From: a virus
Strand: one strand, 5' to 3'
IMG/VR virus record: IMGVR_UViG_3300046529_000229
Location: 1-39,371 of that record
DNA length: 39,371 nt
Shown here: in pieces, positions 29,303 to 37,055 of the stretch
Numbering within the stretch: position 1 is the stretch's first letter
Layout of the letters: the number at the start of each line of letters is the position of its first letter
Program-made: the position numbers and the translations under genes
The notes under the pieces: model-generated
Told to the model about the DNA's origin: nothing
The model's input: the letters and a program-made list of their open reading frames with translations, nothing else
Database searches by the model: none

Positions 29303-31575
29303 TGAGCGAAGCTCGCGCGCAGGGCGACACTGCTCTCTCCACCGATAACACCGTTGTCCGGTGGATCAAGGAGATCGAGCTATACGAATCCAAGGCTGAT
29401 GCATGGGAGACCAAATCGAAGAAGATCCTGCGCCGGTACAAAGACGAGCGGAACGCGCGCGAGGGCAAGGAGAGCCGCTATAACGTGCTCTGGTCGAATA
29501 TCCAGACGCTGCTCCCGGCGCTCTATTCGAAGAATCCGAAGCCGGACTTTCAGCGGCGCTTTCTCGATGCCGATCCGGTCGGCCGCGTGACGTGTCAGGT
29601 GCTTGAGCGCGCCACGAGCTTTACGCTCGACAAGGAAGACTTCTTCCTCACCGCGCGCCAGTGCGTGACCGATCGGCTGTTACCGGGCCGTGGTACGGTC
29701 TGGATTCGCTACGTACCGCACTTCGCCGAGGGCGGGGACGGTATGCTCGGCAACGAAGGCCCTGAGATCGACGACGACGCCAACGCCAATGAAGCACCCA
29801 ACGTCGAGCAGCACGCATCGAGCGGTGAGGCGATCGTCGACGTGGAGTATGAAGAGATCGATATCGATTACGTGCACTGGTCTGACTTCGGCCACACGAT
29901 CGCCCGCACATGGCAGGAGGTCCGCGCCGTGTGGCGCATCTGTTATCTGACGCGCGACGAGCTGGTGAAGCGCTTCGGCGCCGAGAAGGGCAAGCGCGTG
30001 CCGCTCGACTACAAGCCCGAGGATCTGAAGGGGCAGGAAGTCACCGAGTACCAGCAGAAAGCGCGCATCTACGAGATCTGGGACAAGACGACGAAGAAGG
30101 TCTATTGGCTCTCGAAGGGCATGATGTTCGAATGCCTCGACGAGCGCGACGACATGCTCGGGCTCGAAGACTTCTTCCCATGCCCGCGGCCGATGCTGCC
30201 GAACCACGCCAACGACACCGTTATCCCGGTGCCTGACTATGCGATGTATCAGGATCAGGCGAACTCGCTCGACGACCTGACATCGCGTTGCAAGCTGCTG
30301 TCGGATGCGCTGCGTGTGGCCGGCGTCTATGATTCGAGCGTGCCGGGGCTTCAACAGATCCTTGCGGGCGGCTATGACAACCGTTTAGTGCCGGTCGACT
30401 CATGGGCAGCATTCGCGGAGAAGGGCGGCGTACAGGGCGCGATTGCATTCATCCCTATGCAGGAGATCGCCGAGACGCTGCAATCGCTCTATGAGACGCG
30501 CGAGAAGGTCAAGCAGGACCTGTATGAGATCACCGGCATGGCCGACATCATTCGCGGCTCGACCGATCCTGACGAGACCTACGGCGCGCAGAAGATCAAA
30601 TCCAATTGGGCATCGATCCGCCTGGTGGATATGCAAGCCGAGGTGCAGCGCTTCGCGCGCGATGTCGTCGTGATCGTGGCCGAGGTGCTCTCGAATCAGT
30701 TCGACATCAAGACGCTCGCCGAGATCTCCGGCTATCCGCTGATGACCGCGCAGGAGAAGCAGATCGCGCAGATGATCACGCAGATGGGCGGGACGCTGCC
30801 CGACGACATGGAGAAGCCGTTCACCGAGCCGACATGGGAAGAGGTCGACAAGCTCTTGCGCGATTCCAACATGCGTCATTTCCGGCTCGACATCGAGACC
30901 GATTCGACGCTCAAGATGGACCAGATGCAGGAGAAGCAGGACCGCACCGAGTTCCTGACGGCGGTCGGCGGCTTCCTGAAGTCGGCGGAAGGCGCTGATC
31001 CGGCGATGATGCCGCTGCTCGGCCAGATGCTTATGTTCGCGGTGCGCGCGTTCCCGGTCGGCAAGCAGATGGAATCATGCCTGCAAGAGACCGTCGACGC
31101 GCTTGAGAAGCGGGCGAAGCAGGCGCAGAGCAGCCCGAAACCCGATCCGGAGCAGATGAAGATTCAGGCTCAGATGCAGATCGCGCAGGGCAAGCAACAG
31201 GGCGATATGCAGGCCGAGCAGATGCGCGGCCAGATCGAACTCAAGAAGCTTCAGCAGGAGGCCCAGAACGATCAGCAGAAGGCCCAGCTTGACGCGTGGG
31301 TAGCGCAGCAGGAGCAGCAGGCGCAAGCCCGTCAGGCGCAGCAGGAGCAGCAGCTAGAGGCGCAGCGCAATGCGATGGACGCGCAGAATCAATTGATGAT
31401 CGAGCGCATGAAGGCGCACATGGAGCAGCAGACCGAAGGCCTGAAGCAGTCCATGACGCTGCTGATCGCGCAGTTGAACAACGCGCGCGCCATCGAAGTC
31501 GCGGAGATCGGCGCTCAGTCGGCGCTCGACACCGCACAAATCAGCGCGGCGAATGCCGCAACCTCGGGGGAATGA
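29302..31575 (+). CDS. Portal protein (P22-like, large)
   Basis: 757 residues, within the large-portal size range of P22-like podoviruses. WIKEIELYESKADAWETKSKKILRRYKDER, NVLWSNIQTLLPALYSKNPKPDFQRRF, then LYEITGMADIIRGSTDPDETYGAQKIKSNWASIRL are portal core motifs. From ~610 the C-terminus is a long Gln/Ala-rich coiled coil (LKKLQQEAQNDQQKAQLDAW..), like the P22 portal barrel. It forms the dodecameric channel at the capsid vertex. Start at 29302 chosen from GGGGAAGG upstream and the overlap with the previous stop. Confidence 0.9.
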   Translation: MSEARAQGDTALSTDNTVVRWIKEIELYESKADAWETKSKKILRRYKDERNAREGKESRYNVLWSNIQTLLPALYSKNPKPDFQRRFLDADPVGRVTCQVLERATSFTLDKEDFFLTARQCVTDRLLPGRGTVWIRYVPHFAEGGDGMLGNEGPEIDDDANANEAPNVEQHASSGEAIVDVEYEEIDIDYVHWSDFGHTIARTWQEVRAVWRICYLTRDELVKRFGAEKGKRVPLDYKPEDLKGQEVTEYQQKARIYEIWDKTTKKVYWLSKGMMFECLDERDDMLGLEDFFPCPRPMLPNHANDTVIPVPDYAMYQDQANSLDDLTSRCKLLSDALRVAGVYDSSVPGLQQILAGGYDNRLVPVDSWAAFAEKGGVQGAIAFIPMQEIAETLQSLYETREKVKQDLYEITGMADIIRGSTDPDETYGAQKIKSNWASIRLVDMQAEVQRFARDVVVIVAEVLSNQFDIKTLAEISGYPLMTAQEKQIAQMITQMGGTLPDDMEKPFTEPTWEEVDKLLRDSNMRHFRLDIETDSTLKMDQMQEKQDRTEFLTAVGGFLKSAEGADPAMMPLLGQMLMFAVRAFPVGKQMESCLQETVDALEKRAKQAQSSPKPDPEQMKIQAQMQIAQGKQQGDMQAEQMRGQIELKKLQQEAQNDQQKAQLDAWVAQQEQQAQARQAQQEQQLEAQRNAMDAQNQLMIERMKAHMEQQTEGLKQSMTLLIAQLNNARAIEVAEIGAQSALDTAQISAANAATSGE

Positions 31576-31576
31576 C

Positions 31577-31945
31577 GTGCCACTTTACACGTTTGAATGT
31601 CCGCAATGCGGGCAGACCGAAGCAGCGTTTCGCAAGATCGCGGACCGCAATGAAGCGCCGGAATGCAGGCACGGCGCGGGGGCAATTCGCATGCGGCGCA
31701 TCGTCGAAGCCCCCATGGTCGCGCCCGATATCGGCCCATACCAAGCCGTGGCCGTCGACGTTGCCACCGGCCGCCCGCCCGTCATCAACAGCCGCAGCGC
31801 GCACCGCGACTTCCTGAAACGCAACGGCTATACCGAAGTGGGCAATGAGCGCATCGGCCGCGCGCCGGGAGAAGTCCGCGGCGATTTCAACCTGCGCAAG
31901 GAACTGACTCAGGCCACGCGCGAAGTCTTGGGGAAACAGAAATGA
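31577..31945 (+). CDS. FmdB-like zinc-ribbon protein
   Basis: 122 residues from GTG 31577 with GGGGGA upstream. MPLYTFECPQCGQTEAAFRKIADRNEAPECRHG, followed by RMRRIVEAP, is the FmdB/zinc-ribbon pattern. The first knuckle CPQC is intact, but the second CxxC is reduced to one Cys (ECRHGAG), so metal binding may be altered. The C-terminal half (HRDFLKRNGYTEVGNERIGRAPGEVRGDFN) is helical. It lies directly behind the portal; comparable proteins appear there in other podoviruses without known function. Confidence 0.75.
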   Translation: MPLYTFECPQCGQTEAAFRKIADRNEAPECRHGAGAIRMRRIVEAPMVAPDIGPYQAVAVDVATGRPPVINSRSAHRDFLKRNGYTEVGNERIGRAPGEVRGDFNLRKELTQATREVLGKQK

Positions 31946-32106
31946 TCGGCGCCTTCCTTCCGCGTCTCGTGGAGCTCCTGCATCAGACGCAGGCTCAAGC
32001 CCAGCAGCGGGCGCTTCAGCAGGCGCAAGCGGCACAGCATCCACCTGGGCCGCCGCCCGGTGCGCCGCCCGCTCCGATGCCGCCGCAGGGCATGCCGCCG
32101 CACTGA
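31942..32106 (+). CDS. Small Gln/Pro-rich protein behind the portal
   Basis: 54 residues. A helical first half (MIGAFLPRLVELLHQTQAQA..QQAQAAQ) and a Pro-rich second half (PPGPPPGAPPAPMPPQGMPP). It starts in an ATGA overlap with the FmdB-like gene. The composition resembles the portal's own C-terminal tail, so it may be a virion or assembly component. Not recognised. Confidence 0.6.
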   Translation: MIGAFLPRLVELLHQTQAQAQQRALQQAQAAQHPPGPPPGAPPAPMPPQGMPPH

Positions 32107-32123
32107 TTCATTGCAGCGGTTTT

Positions 32124-32140
32124 TGCCGCTGCCTAGCATC
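32124..32140 (+). promoter_or_regulatory. Late-element copy 2
   Basis: TTGCCGCTGCCTAGCAT (32124 onward) lies in the 63-base gap before the scaffold/capsid genes. It shares 16 of 17 positions with copy 1. Confidence 0.6.
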
Positions 32141-32169
32141 TACCGCATACAAATCAGCGGGGATGCGAG

Positions 32170-33204
32170 ATGGACGGCGATAACGGTCAAATTGGCGACG
32201 CGGGCGCAGTAGAACAGACGCAGGAACTGTCTCTGCGCGAAGAGTTGGCGAAGAATCTCGCGGACCTGAAGGGCGACGCTGGCGATGATGCTGGCGTTGG
32301 CACTCCCGTCGAGAAGATCGTCACCACCCCGCCTGCCGAAGCAAGCGCCGGCAATCCGACCGAATCGAAGGTCACGCCCGCTGAAACACCGGCCGCCGTC
32401 GAGTCGAAAGCCAAAGCGCCGCAGAGCTGGTCAGCGACCGAAAAAGCGCATTGGGACAAGATCCCGGCCGAAGTTCAAGCCGTCATTGCGCGCCGCGAAG
32501 AAGAAGCACACCGCGGCATCACCGCGCTCGGGCAGGACGCTGCGCTCGGCAAGAAGCTGAAAGACGTCATCAACCCTTATCTCCCGATGATCCGCGCCGA
32601 AGGTGGCACCGAAGAAGGCGCGGTTCGGGATCTACTCCAGACAGCCTATACCTTGCGCACCGGCACGCCTCAGCAGAAAGCCGAGGTCATGCAGCACGTG
32701 GCGAGACTGTATGGAGTGGATTTGTCTGTCGCTGCGCAAGGCGCGCCACAGGTCAACCCGGAAGTGCAATCACTCCGTCAGGAAATTGCTCAACTCCGCG
32801 GTTATCTGGGCAATGCCGAGCAGCAGCAACATCAGCATGTACAGGGGCAGGCTCAAGCCATCATCGAGACCTTCGCTGCCGATCCGAAGAACGAGTTCTA
32901 CGAACAGGTGAAGCCGCTTATGGCCCATCTCCTGGTCGGTGGACAGGCCAAGGATATGCAGGAGGCGTACGACATGGCGTGCCATGCGAACCCTGATGTT
33001 CGTTCCACAATTCTCACCCGCTCACAGGCGGATGCAGAGGCGAAGCGAGCAGCCGACGCGAAAGCGAAAGCTGATGCAAAGCGTAAGGCAGCAGGATCGA
33101 TCAGCGGATCACCGGCCGGGACTGTCTCGACCACGACCACCGCGAATCAGAACCTCTCCCTACGCGATGAACTGCGGCAAGCAATGCGAGCCGCTAACTC
33201 GTAA
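32170..33204 (+). CDS. Scaffolding-type protein
   Basis: 344 residues, strongly charged and helical with Ala/Lys/Glu/Gln-rich sequence. It begins with an acidic segment; residues ~85-150 (QSWSATEKAHWDKIPAEVQAVIARREEE) match a common motif of podovirus scaffold proteins; the C-terminus is basic (KRAADAKAKADAKRKAAG). The motif LSLR(E/D)EL occurs near both ends (about residues 20-26 and 328-334). It is placed right before the capsid gene. It should guide coat assembly and leave the procapsid. No protease domain is visible. Confidence 0.85.
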   Translation: MDGDNGQIGDAGAVEQTQELSLREELAKNLADLKGDAGDDAGVGTPVEKIVTTPPAEASAGNPTESKVTPAETPAAVESKAKAPQSWSATEKAHWDKIPAEVQAVIARREEEAHRGITALGQDAALGKKLKDVINPYLPMIRAEGGTEEGAVRDLLQTAYTLRTGTPQQKAEVMQHVARLYGVDLSVAAQGAPQVNPEVQSLRQEIAQLRGYLGNAEQQQHQHVQGQAQAIIETFAADPKNEFYEQVKPLMAHLLVGGQAKDMQEAYDMACHANPDVRSTILTRSQADAEAKRAADAKAKADAKRKAAGSISGSPAGTVSTTTTANQNLSLRDELRQAMRAANS

Positions 33205-33222
33205 CCCTCTGGGAGTCACATC

Positions 33223-34212
33223 ATGGCCCTGCAAAATCCGTCGAGCACCCTCACGGAAATTGTCACGACCACGCTTCGCAACCGTACCGGGAAGCTGGCC
33301 GACAACATCACGAAGAACAACGCTCTGTTGTTCCGCCTCCGCAAACGCGGCAACGTCAAGACTGTCTCGGGCGGCCGGACGATCGTCCAGGAACTCGAAT
33401 ACGCCGAAAACGGCACGTTCAAGCGCTACAGCGGGTATGAAGCGCTGGACATCTCGCCGTCCGATGTGTTCACTGGCGCCGAGTTCAACTACGCGCAAGC
33501 CGCGGTGGCCGTCTCGATCTCCGGTCTGGAGCAGCTCCAGAATACCGGCGAAGAAGCGATTATCGATCTGCTCGAATCGCGTATCAAGAACGCGGAAAAG
33601 ACGCTGGTCAATAACATCGCGCTCGACTGCTATTCGGACGGCACCGCTGACGGCGGCCGGCAGATTGGCGGCCTCGCGCTGCTGGTGTCGAATACGCCGA
33701 CGACCGGCGTCGTGGGCGGTATCGATGCCTCGACGACCGTCGGCACCTTCTGGCGCAACCTGAAGTTCTCGGGCGTGACGGACGGCGGCGGCGCTACCAC
33801 TTCGGCTAATATCCAGTCGTACATGAACCGCCTGTACGTGCAGCTCGTGCGTCAGACGGACAAGCCGGATCTGATCGTCGCCGACAACAACTACTTCCGT
33901 TTGTATCTGGAATCGTTGCAGGCTATCCAGCGCATCACGTCGAACGAAATGGGCGAGGCGGGCTTCGACTCGCTGAAGTACATGAATTCCGACGTGGTGC
34001 TCGATGGTGGCTTCGGCGGCGGTGCTCCGGCGTCGACGATGTATTTCCTGAACACGGATTACATCTACTTCCGCCCGCACGTCGATCGCAACTTCGCCCC
34101 GATCGGTGACGACCGGTACGCAGTGAACCAAGACGCGATGGTAAAGCTCGTAGGCTTCGCCGGAAACATGACCGTCTCGAATCGCCGCCTCCAGGGCGTC
34201 TTTCTGGCCTAA
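33223..34212 (+). CDS. Major capsid protein
   Basis: 329 residues, GGGAG upstream. TLTEIVTTTLRNRTGKLADNITKNNALLFRLRKRGNVKTVSGGRTIVQELEYAENGTFKRYSGYEALDI at the N-terminus, then LIVADNNYFRLYLESLQAIQRITS and a C-terminal GFAGNMTVSNRRLQGVFLA, fit an HK97-fold coat protein of the type common in temperate podoviruses. No N-terminal delta domain is evident, in line with a separate scaffold upstream. It forms the icosahedral shell. Confidence 0.9.
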   Translation: MALQNPSSTLTEIVTTTLRNRTGKLADNITKNNALLFRLRKRGNVKTVSGGRTIVQELEYAENGTFKRYSGYEALDISPSDVFTGAEFNYAQAAVAVSISGLEQLQNTGEEAIIDLLESRIKNAEKTLVNNIALDCYSDGTADGGRQIGGLALLVSNTPTTGVVGGIDASTTVGTFWRNLKFSGVTDGGGATTSANIQSYMNRLYVQLVRQTDKPDLIVADNNYFRLYLESLQAIQRITSNEMGEAGFDSLKYMNSDVVLDGGFGGGAPASTMYFLNTDYIYFRPHVDRNFAPIGDDRYAVNQDAMVKLVGFAGNMTVSNRRLQGVFLA

Positions 34213-34224
34213 AGGAGAAACGAT

Positions 34225-34806
34225 ATGTCTTTCATTGCATATGACGTCACGATGGGCGTCGTCAAGCTGACGAATATCGACACCGTCGGTCCGGGTCCGG
34301 TCAATCTCGTTGCAGGCACTGGCGCGGGTCGCCAGTCGTTCAGCTTCGAAATCATGCGCGGCTATGACGCGGCGCTCGGTGGCGGCGAATTCGTGTTCGC
34401 GCAGTTCAGCGGCACGATTGCGGCCGGTACGGTGTGCCAGTTCAACCAGTCGCTCACCAGCGGCGCAATCGTCAACTCGGCCGCAGCATGGGCCGGCACC
34501 GCGAACAGCGGCGACGTGATCGGCGTGGCTCTTGCGGCCGGCACTGTCGGCCAATGGGGCTGGTTCCAGGTCAGCGGCAACGCCATTGCCACCTGTCAGG
34601 GTGCGCCGGTCGCCGGCAACCCGGTCTACTGGCAGGCAGCGGGCGTAGTCAGCCCGACGCTGGTCGCCGGCAAGCAGTTGCTTGGCGCCAAGTTCGCGAC
34701 GGCACCCGCCGTCACGCTCGGCACCGGTTCGACGGCTGTCGTTCTGTCGGCCACGCAGGCTGTCTTGCTGCTCGACCGTTGTACGGCTCAGTCGAACATC
34801 ACGTAA
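34225..34806 (+). CDS. Head decoration-type protein
   Basis: 193 residues, AGGAG upstream. The sequence is beta-rich, with Gly/Ala turns (GQWGWFQVSGNAIATCQGAPVAGNPVYWQAAGVVSPTLV..LLGAKFATAP). The QGAPVAGNPVYWQAAG stretch is typical of capsid decoration or stabilising proteins located next to the coat gene. An intrinsic terminator follows, making it the last gene of the scaffold-capsid unit. Confidence 0.75.
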   Translation: MSFIAYDVTMGVVKLTNIDTVGPGPVNLVAGTGAGRQSFSFEIMRGYDAALGGGEFVFAQFSGTIAAGTVCQFNQSLTSGAIVNSAAAWAGTANSGDVIGVALAAGTVGQWGWFQVSGNAIATCQGAPVAGNPVYWQAAGVVSPTLVAGKQLLGAKFATAPAVTLGTGSTAVVLSATQAVLLLDRCTAQSNIT

Positions 34807-34824
34807 TTCTCGCGGCAGCATCTT

Positions 34825-34850
34825 ACCGGGGCTTCGGCCCCGGTCTTTTT
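34825..34850 (+). terminator. Strong intrinsic terminator after the capsid unit
   Basis: ACCGGGGC-TTCG-GCCCCGGT is a perfect 8-bp stem with a UUCG tetraloop, followed by C and five Ts. It ends the capsid/decoration unit and separates it from the next gene at 34873. Confidence 0.93.
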
Positions 34851-34872
34851 CCCCTTCTGGAGACTCACCACC

Positions 34873-35478
34873 ATGGATTTCGCACAGGCCCGCATCGTCG
34901 AAAGTGGCAACCAGCTTCATGTAATGCACGGCGACGATAGCCGTCTGTACGTCGAATTCACGATGGAAGCGATCCATCAGACCGCCAAGTCTGAAGCAGA
35001 AGGGCGCCCGATTTTCAAGGATGTGCCGCATGTGCACATTCATTTCCCCGGCGATCGCACGAAGCAGATCTTCCGTCCGGTGAAGTTCATCGACGATCAC
35101 CAGGGGCCGGCCGATCCGGTGCGCTTCCCGAAACAGTGGGCCGCATTTCAGGCGCAGGCCGAGCAGGTACAGGACGGGACGCCGGTCGAGCATTGGGGAC
35201 CGCTGACGAAGTCGCAGGCAATGGAATTCAAGGCGATGCACATTCACACGGTCGAGCAGCTGGCCGGCATCTCCGACAGCAATCTGTCTTGGCTCGGCGC
35301 GCGCGAGCTGCGCGACAAGGCGATTGCGTGGCTTGCGCAGGCAGACGGCGGCAAGGAAACGATGCGCTTGCAGGGCGAACTGGCGAAGCGTGACGCCGAT
35401 ATCGACGACCTGAAGCGTCAGGTTAAAGAACTCGCCGCGCTCGTGCAGGCCGGCGCAGAAGTCAAAGTGAAGAAATAA
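34873..35478 (+). CDS. Head-associated protein of unknown function
   Basis: 201 residues. MDFAQARIVESGNQLHVMHGDDSRLYVEFT and a variable middle (VPHVHIHFPGDRTKQIFRPVKF, PVRFPKQWAAF) lead to GPLTKSQAMEFKAMHIHTVEQLAGISDSNLSWLGARELRDKAIAWLAQ, a helical, HhH-like segment, and a C-terminal coiled coil (LKRQVKELAALVQAGAE). Its place between the decoration and connector proteins suggests a head or portal role. Not recognised beyond that. Confidence 0.65.
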   Translation: MDFAQARIVESGNQLHVMHGDDSRLYVEFTMEAIHQTAKSEAEGRPIFKDVPHVHIHFPGDRTKQIFRPVKFIDDHQGPADPVRFPKQWAAFQAQAEQVQDGTPVEHWGPLTKSQAMEFKAMHIHTVEQLAGISDSNLSWLGARELRDKAIAWLAQADGGKETMRLQGELAKRDADIDDLKRQVKELAALVQAGAEVKVKK

Positions 35479-35481
35479 CCC

Positions 35482-36432
35482 ATGACCCAGCCCCTTACCT
35501 CCAGCGGCCAGAAAACCATTCTGCGGATCGTGCAGGAGGTAATGGGCGACTTCGGCTTGCCACAGCCTACCCAGGTCATCGGCAATACCGACAAGACGGT
35601 CTCGCAGATGCTCATTCACGCAACACGCGTGGGCGAGGATCTAGCGTCGCGCGGCGGCATGAATGATGGCTGGCCGGCGATGCGCAAGGAATACACGTTC
35701 AATCTCGTCGGCTTCGGCGGCTACTCGGGCAACACGACGCAGGGTTCGAACGTCATCACGAACATGAACACGGTCGCGAACATCGCGGTCGGCATGGTCG
35801 GCACGAGCACGGCGACGCCGTACGGTGTGACGGTCATCGCTGTCGATCCTGTCGGCATGACCGTGACGCTTAACCAGAACGCGCTCAATACCGACACCGG
35901 TGCGCTGTTCTCGTTCGGCAACGAGAGCTACCCGATTCCGGCCGATGCGGACCACTTCATCCAGCAGACCGGATGGGATCGTTCGTTTCGCTGGCAGCTC
36001 GTCGGCCCGCTCTCGGCGCAGGAATGGCAGGTGCTGAAGTCCGGTATCAGTCCGACCGGGCCGCGCCTGCGCTACCGGATCATGGACAGCATGATCTTCG
36101 TCAACCCGGTTCCAGCATCGCTCGACAGCCTGGTGATGGAGTACTACTCAACCGGCTGGTGTCAGTCGGTGGCCGGCGTCCCGCAGACGGCATGGGCGGC
36201 CGATACGGATACACCAGTCTTGCAGGACCGGCTTTTCATTCTCGGCATCATCGCGCGTTTCCTCAATCGCAAGGGCTTCGATTCGACCTCCGCACAGCGC
36301 GAGTATGACGACGCGGTAGAGGCGGCGATCGGGCGCTCGGGCGCATCTCGAGTCTTGCCGATCAATGCGCGCGCAGAGCCGCCGATTCTGCTGGGTTCCG
36401 CCAACGTGCCTGATTCCGGTTATGGCACATAA
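35482..36432 (+). CDS. Head-tail connector (adaptor-type) protein
   Basis: 316 residues. TILRIVQEVMGDFGLPQPTQVIGNTDKTVSQMLIHATRVGEDLASRGGMNDGW at the N-terminus, and a C-terminal FILGIIARFLNRKGFDSTSAQREYDDAVEAAIGR, resemble the helical portal-contact part of podovirus adaptor proteins. The middle holds a beta domain (GSNVITNMNTVANIAVGMVG..VTVIAVDPVGMTVTLNQN). It likely seals the portal and joins the tail hub. Role assigned by position and fold pattern. Confidence 0.75.
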   Translation: MTQPLTSSGQKTILRIVQEVMGDFGLPQPTQVIGNTDKTVSQMLIHATRVGEDLASRGGMNDGWPAMRKEYTFNLVGFGGYSGNTTQGSNVITNMNTVANIAVGMVGTSTATPYGVTVIAVDPVGMTVTLNQNALNTDTGALFSFGNESYPIPADADHFIQQTGWDRSFRWQLVGPLSAQEWQVLKSGISPTGPRLRYRIMDSMIFVNPVPASLDSLVMEYYSTGWCQSVAGVPQTAWAADTDTPVLQDRLFILGIIARFLNRKGFDSTSAQREYDDAVEAAIGRSGASRVLPINARAEPPILLGSANVPDSGYGT

Positions 36433-36454
36433 ATATATTTAGGAATGTTGAGAT

Positions 36455-36471
36455 TGCCGCTGCCTACGATG
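36455..36471 (+). promoter_or_regulatory. Late-element copy 3
   Basis: TTGCCGCTGCCTACGAT lies in the AT-rich 65-base gap between the connector gene and the HNH gene, 27-43 bases upstream of its ATG. Confidence 0.55.
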
Positions 36472-36497
36472 GACATGACCCAAAAAAAGGAGGTGTC

Positions 36498-37055
36498 ATG
36501 TTCACAATCGAAGGAATGCCGGAATCTTGGAAGCTGCGCGCGCTGGCCCGATTCATGGAAAAGATCGATGATTCGAACGGGACCGGGTGTTGGGAATGGC
36601 GAGCCAGCATATATGAAAGTGGCTACGGGCAATTTTATTACGGCGAGATCGACAGTAAAGAGAGACAGGGGAAGGCGCACAAAGCCGCATGGCTACTCTT
36701 GCGCGGCCCAGTTCCGGAAGGAATGCATGTGCTTCATCGCTGCAATAACCGGAAATGCTGTAACCCTGGTCACCTATATCTCGGCACGCATGAGGACAAC
36801 ATGAAAGACCGTGACGAATCCGGCCGAACCTCACGCGGCGCGCACCGATACAACTTCAAACGCGATGAGGGCCTAAACGCCAAAATTGGCGAACTCCGCG
36901 CGCAGGGTCTGAAAATCAGCATGATTTGCGAGGAGCTCGGCATTGGGACTTCGACTTACTATCGCTGCGTAGCGGCCGGCGCTGTCGATCCGGAAGCAAA
37001 CAAACAGGCGCGTTCTGCCAACATGAGCGCCGAGATGGCGCGGCGAGCTGCCTGA
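36498..37055 (+). CDS. HNH homing-type endonuclease with C-terminal HTH
   Basis: 185 residues, preceded by the near-perfect SD AAGGAGGT. CWEWRAS..GYGQFYY.., AHKAAWLLLRGPVPEGMHVLHRCNNRKCCNPGHLYLGTHEDNMKDRDESGR is a classic HNH_3 nuclease with its zinc-type Cys pair. Residues ~128-165 (NAKIGELRAQGLKISMICEELGIGTSTYY) form a DNA-binding HTH. Such stand-alone HNH genes usually mobilise into the genome, and its AT-rich leader suggests the same here. It overlaps the next gene by one base (TGATG). Confidence 0.9.
   Translation: MFTIEGMPESWKLRALARFMEKIDDSNGTGCWEWRASIYESGYGQFYYGEIDSKERQGKAHKAAWLLLRGPVPEGMHVLHRCNNRKCCNPGHLYLGTHEDNMKDRDESGRTSRGAHRYNFKRDEGLNAKIGELRAQGLKISMICEELGIGTSTYYRCVAAGAVDPEANKQARSANMSAEMARRAA

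Noticed and set aside
33160-35619. 819-codon minus-strand ORF across capsid genes
   Set aside because: Antisense to four well-supported plus-strand genes. Its Arg/Asp/Val/His-rich composition is what high-GC antisense frames produce. It also runs through the terminator at 34825.
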